NCBI RefSeq assembly: GCF_000175575.2
Contig: NZ_CP005986.1
Coordinates: 751,549 to 815,548, forward strand
Source of the DNA: Acidithiobacillus caldus ATCC 51756
GTDB taxonomy: Bacteria > Pseudomonadota > Gammaproteobacteria > Acidithiobacillales > Acidithiobacillaceae
Length of the DNA stretch: 64,000 bases
Reading direction: 5' to 3'
Shown here: one piece after another, positions 63,317 to 64,000 of the stretch
How the letters are laid out: each line of letters starts with the position of its first letter
Position numbering within the stretch: position 1 is the stretch's first letter
Made by a program: the position numbers and the translations under genes
The notes under the pieces: generated by a model
Told to the model about the DNA's origin: nothing
Seen by the model: only the letters and a program-made list of their open reading frames with translations
Databases searched by the model: none

Positions 63317-64000
63317 GTGTCCGATCTCGAGCTAGGCAAGACCGTCTATCGCATCCTCGTGGTGGAGGATGAGGAAGGCATCCAGGAGCTTTTGCGTCTG
63401 AGCCTGCAGAAACAGGGCTTCGACGTGACCTGCGTGGCGAGTGTGGAACAGGCGGAGGAGCATCTTCGGGATCCCATGCCCCACCTCATCGTGCTCGACT
63501 GGATGCTGCCCGGTGAAAGTGGAGTTGCCTGGTGTCGCAGCCTGCGGCGGGCGGAGCGGACCCAGAGCCTGCCCATCATCGTGCTCACCGCCCGGGGCGA
63601 AGAGGGCGATCGGGTCCACGGACTGGAGTCCGGCGCCGACGACTATCTGTCCAAGCCCTTTTCGCCGCGGGAACTGGGCGCCCGGGTGCAGGCGCTGCTG
63701 CGCCGCAGCTACGGAGGGCTCACTCCAACCCACGTCCGCATTGGTGAACTGCTGGTGGACATCAAGGCCCACCGGGTCACCCTCGACGATGAACTGGTGG
63801 GTATGGGCCCCACGGAATTCCGCATGTTGCGCCTCTTTGCCACCAATCCCGACCGCGTCTATTCCCGGGAAGCCCTGCTGGACCACATCTGGGGTCGGCA
63901 GAGCTTCATCGAGGAGCGCACCGTGGATGTCCACATCCGCCGCCTGCGCCGTGCCCTGGCCAAGGTGGGCTACGCCAATATCATCGAGACGGTGCGCGGT
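63317..64000 (+). CDS. phoB: Phosphate-regulon-type response regulator PhoB (cut by right edge)
   Basis: OmpR/PhoB-family regulator, incomplete at the 3' end. The receiver domain begins TVYRILVVEDEEGIQELLRL and has the phospho-acceptor in LIVLDWMLPGESG, then TARGEEGDRVHGLESGADDY and SKPFSPREL. The winged helix includes MGPTEFRMLRLFATNPDRVY and RTVDVHIRRLRRAL, a close PhoB match. I prefer the GTG at 63317 (AAGGAGG about 11 bases upstream); an ATG at 63278 in the same frame would add 13 residues. A partner kinase is outside the window. Confidence 0.88.
   Translation, partial: MSDLELGKTVYRILVVEDEEGIQELLRLSLQKQGFDVTCVASVEQAEEHLRDPMPHLIVLDWMLPGESGVAWCRSLRRAERTQSLPIIVLTARGEEGDRVHGLESGADDYLSKPFSPRELGARVQALLRRSYGGLTPTHVRIGELLVDIKAHRVTLDDELVGMGPTEFRMLRLFATNPDRVYSREALLDHIWGRQSFIEERTVDVHIRRLRRALAKVGYANIIETVRG

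Overview
The window is a G+C-rich stretch of a proteobacterial chromosome. Gene content and order fit an acidophilic sulfur oxidiser of the Acidithiobacillus type; this is an inference from gene neighbourhoods, not from a database match. Most of it is housekeeping sequence: valS-holC-pepA facing lptF-lptG (1-6635), a dynamin-like GTPase (6798-8774), a leftward cyaY-recQ-apaH block (8812-14608), secB-gpsA plus a two-component pair (14878-19208) and tRNA-Ser (19250-19342). Further right are rpsT-rep-lgt and nucleotide-hydrolase genes (34959-41053), trxA-rho-rpmE-malic enzyme-ilvD (44490-49548), argA-bolA-yciI-yciB, suhB-trmJ-cysE, and a complete iscR-S-U-A-hscB-hscA-fdx-iscX-mnmA cluster (56591-63274). 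The right edge cuts a phoB-type regulator.

The unusual part is 19663-32814. A nine-gene leftward array encodes an RND pump and its adaptor, three secreted Gly/Trp/Pro/Tyr-rich proteins, two TPR proteins, a membrane-anchored Pro/Tyr-rich protein and, last, a PAS-type sigma-54 activator. Facing it is a rightward pair, again a secreted Gly/Trp/Tyr-rich protein plus a TPR membrane protein. Beyond that an SCP2-type lipid-binding protein (leftward) and a basic secreted protein plus a poly-proline lipoprotein (rightward) diverge from a second gene-free region. Each of the two gene-free regions (29237-29750 and 31729-32225) has a pair of divergent sequences that match the -24/-12 sigma-54 consensus, and repeats of GTTGCA/TGCAAC lie between or beside them, including a perfect palindrome. 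I read this as one sigma-54 regulon whose activator sits in its own target operon. I do not recognise it as a described system. The product could be a secreted matrix or sulfur-globule-like layer, or a route for moving a hydrophobic substrate through the envelope.

Mobile-DNA traces lie around it. A full IS481-like element is at about 43228-44323. Remnants of the same element flank a beta-CASP metallo-beta-lactamase gene (33423-34805). A decayed copy of the 3' end of that same gene lies just after tRNA-Ser at 19352-19532.

The isc cluster is preceded by cysE, which feeds cysteine synthesis, and by a sigma-70 promoter overlapped by a perfect inverted repeat that is a good candidate for IscR autoregulation. 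Its HscB carries an N-terminal CxxC-type metal-binding segment.
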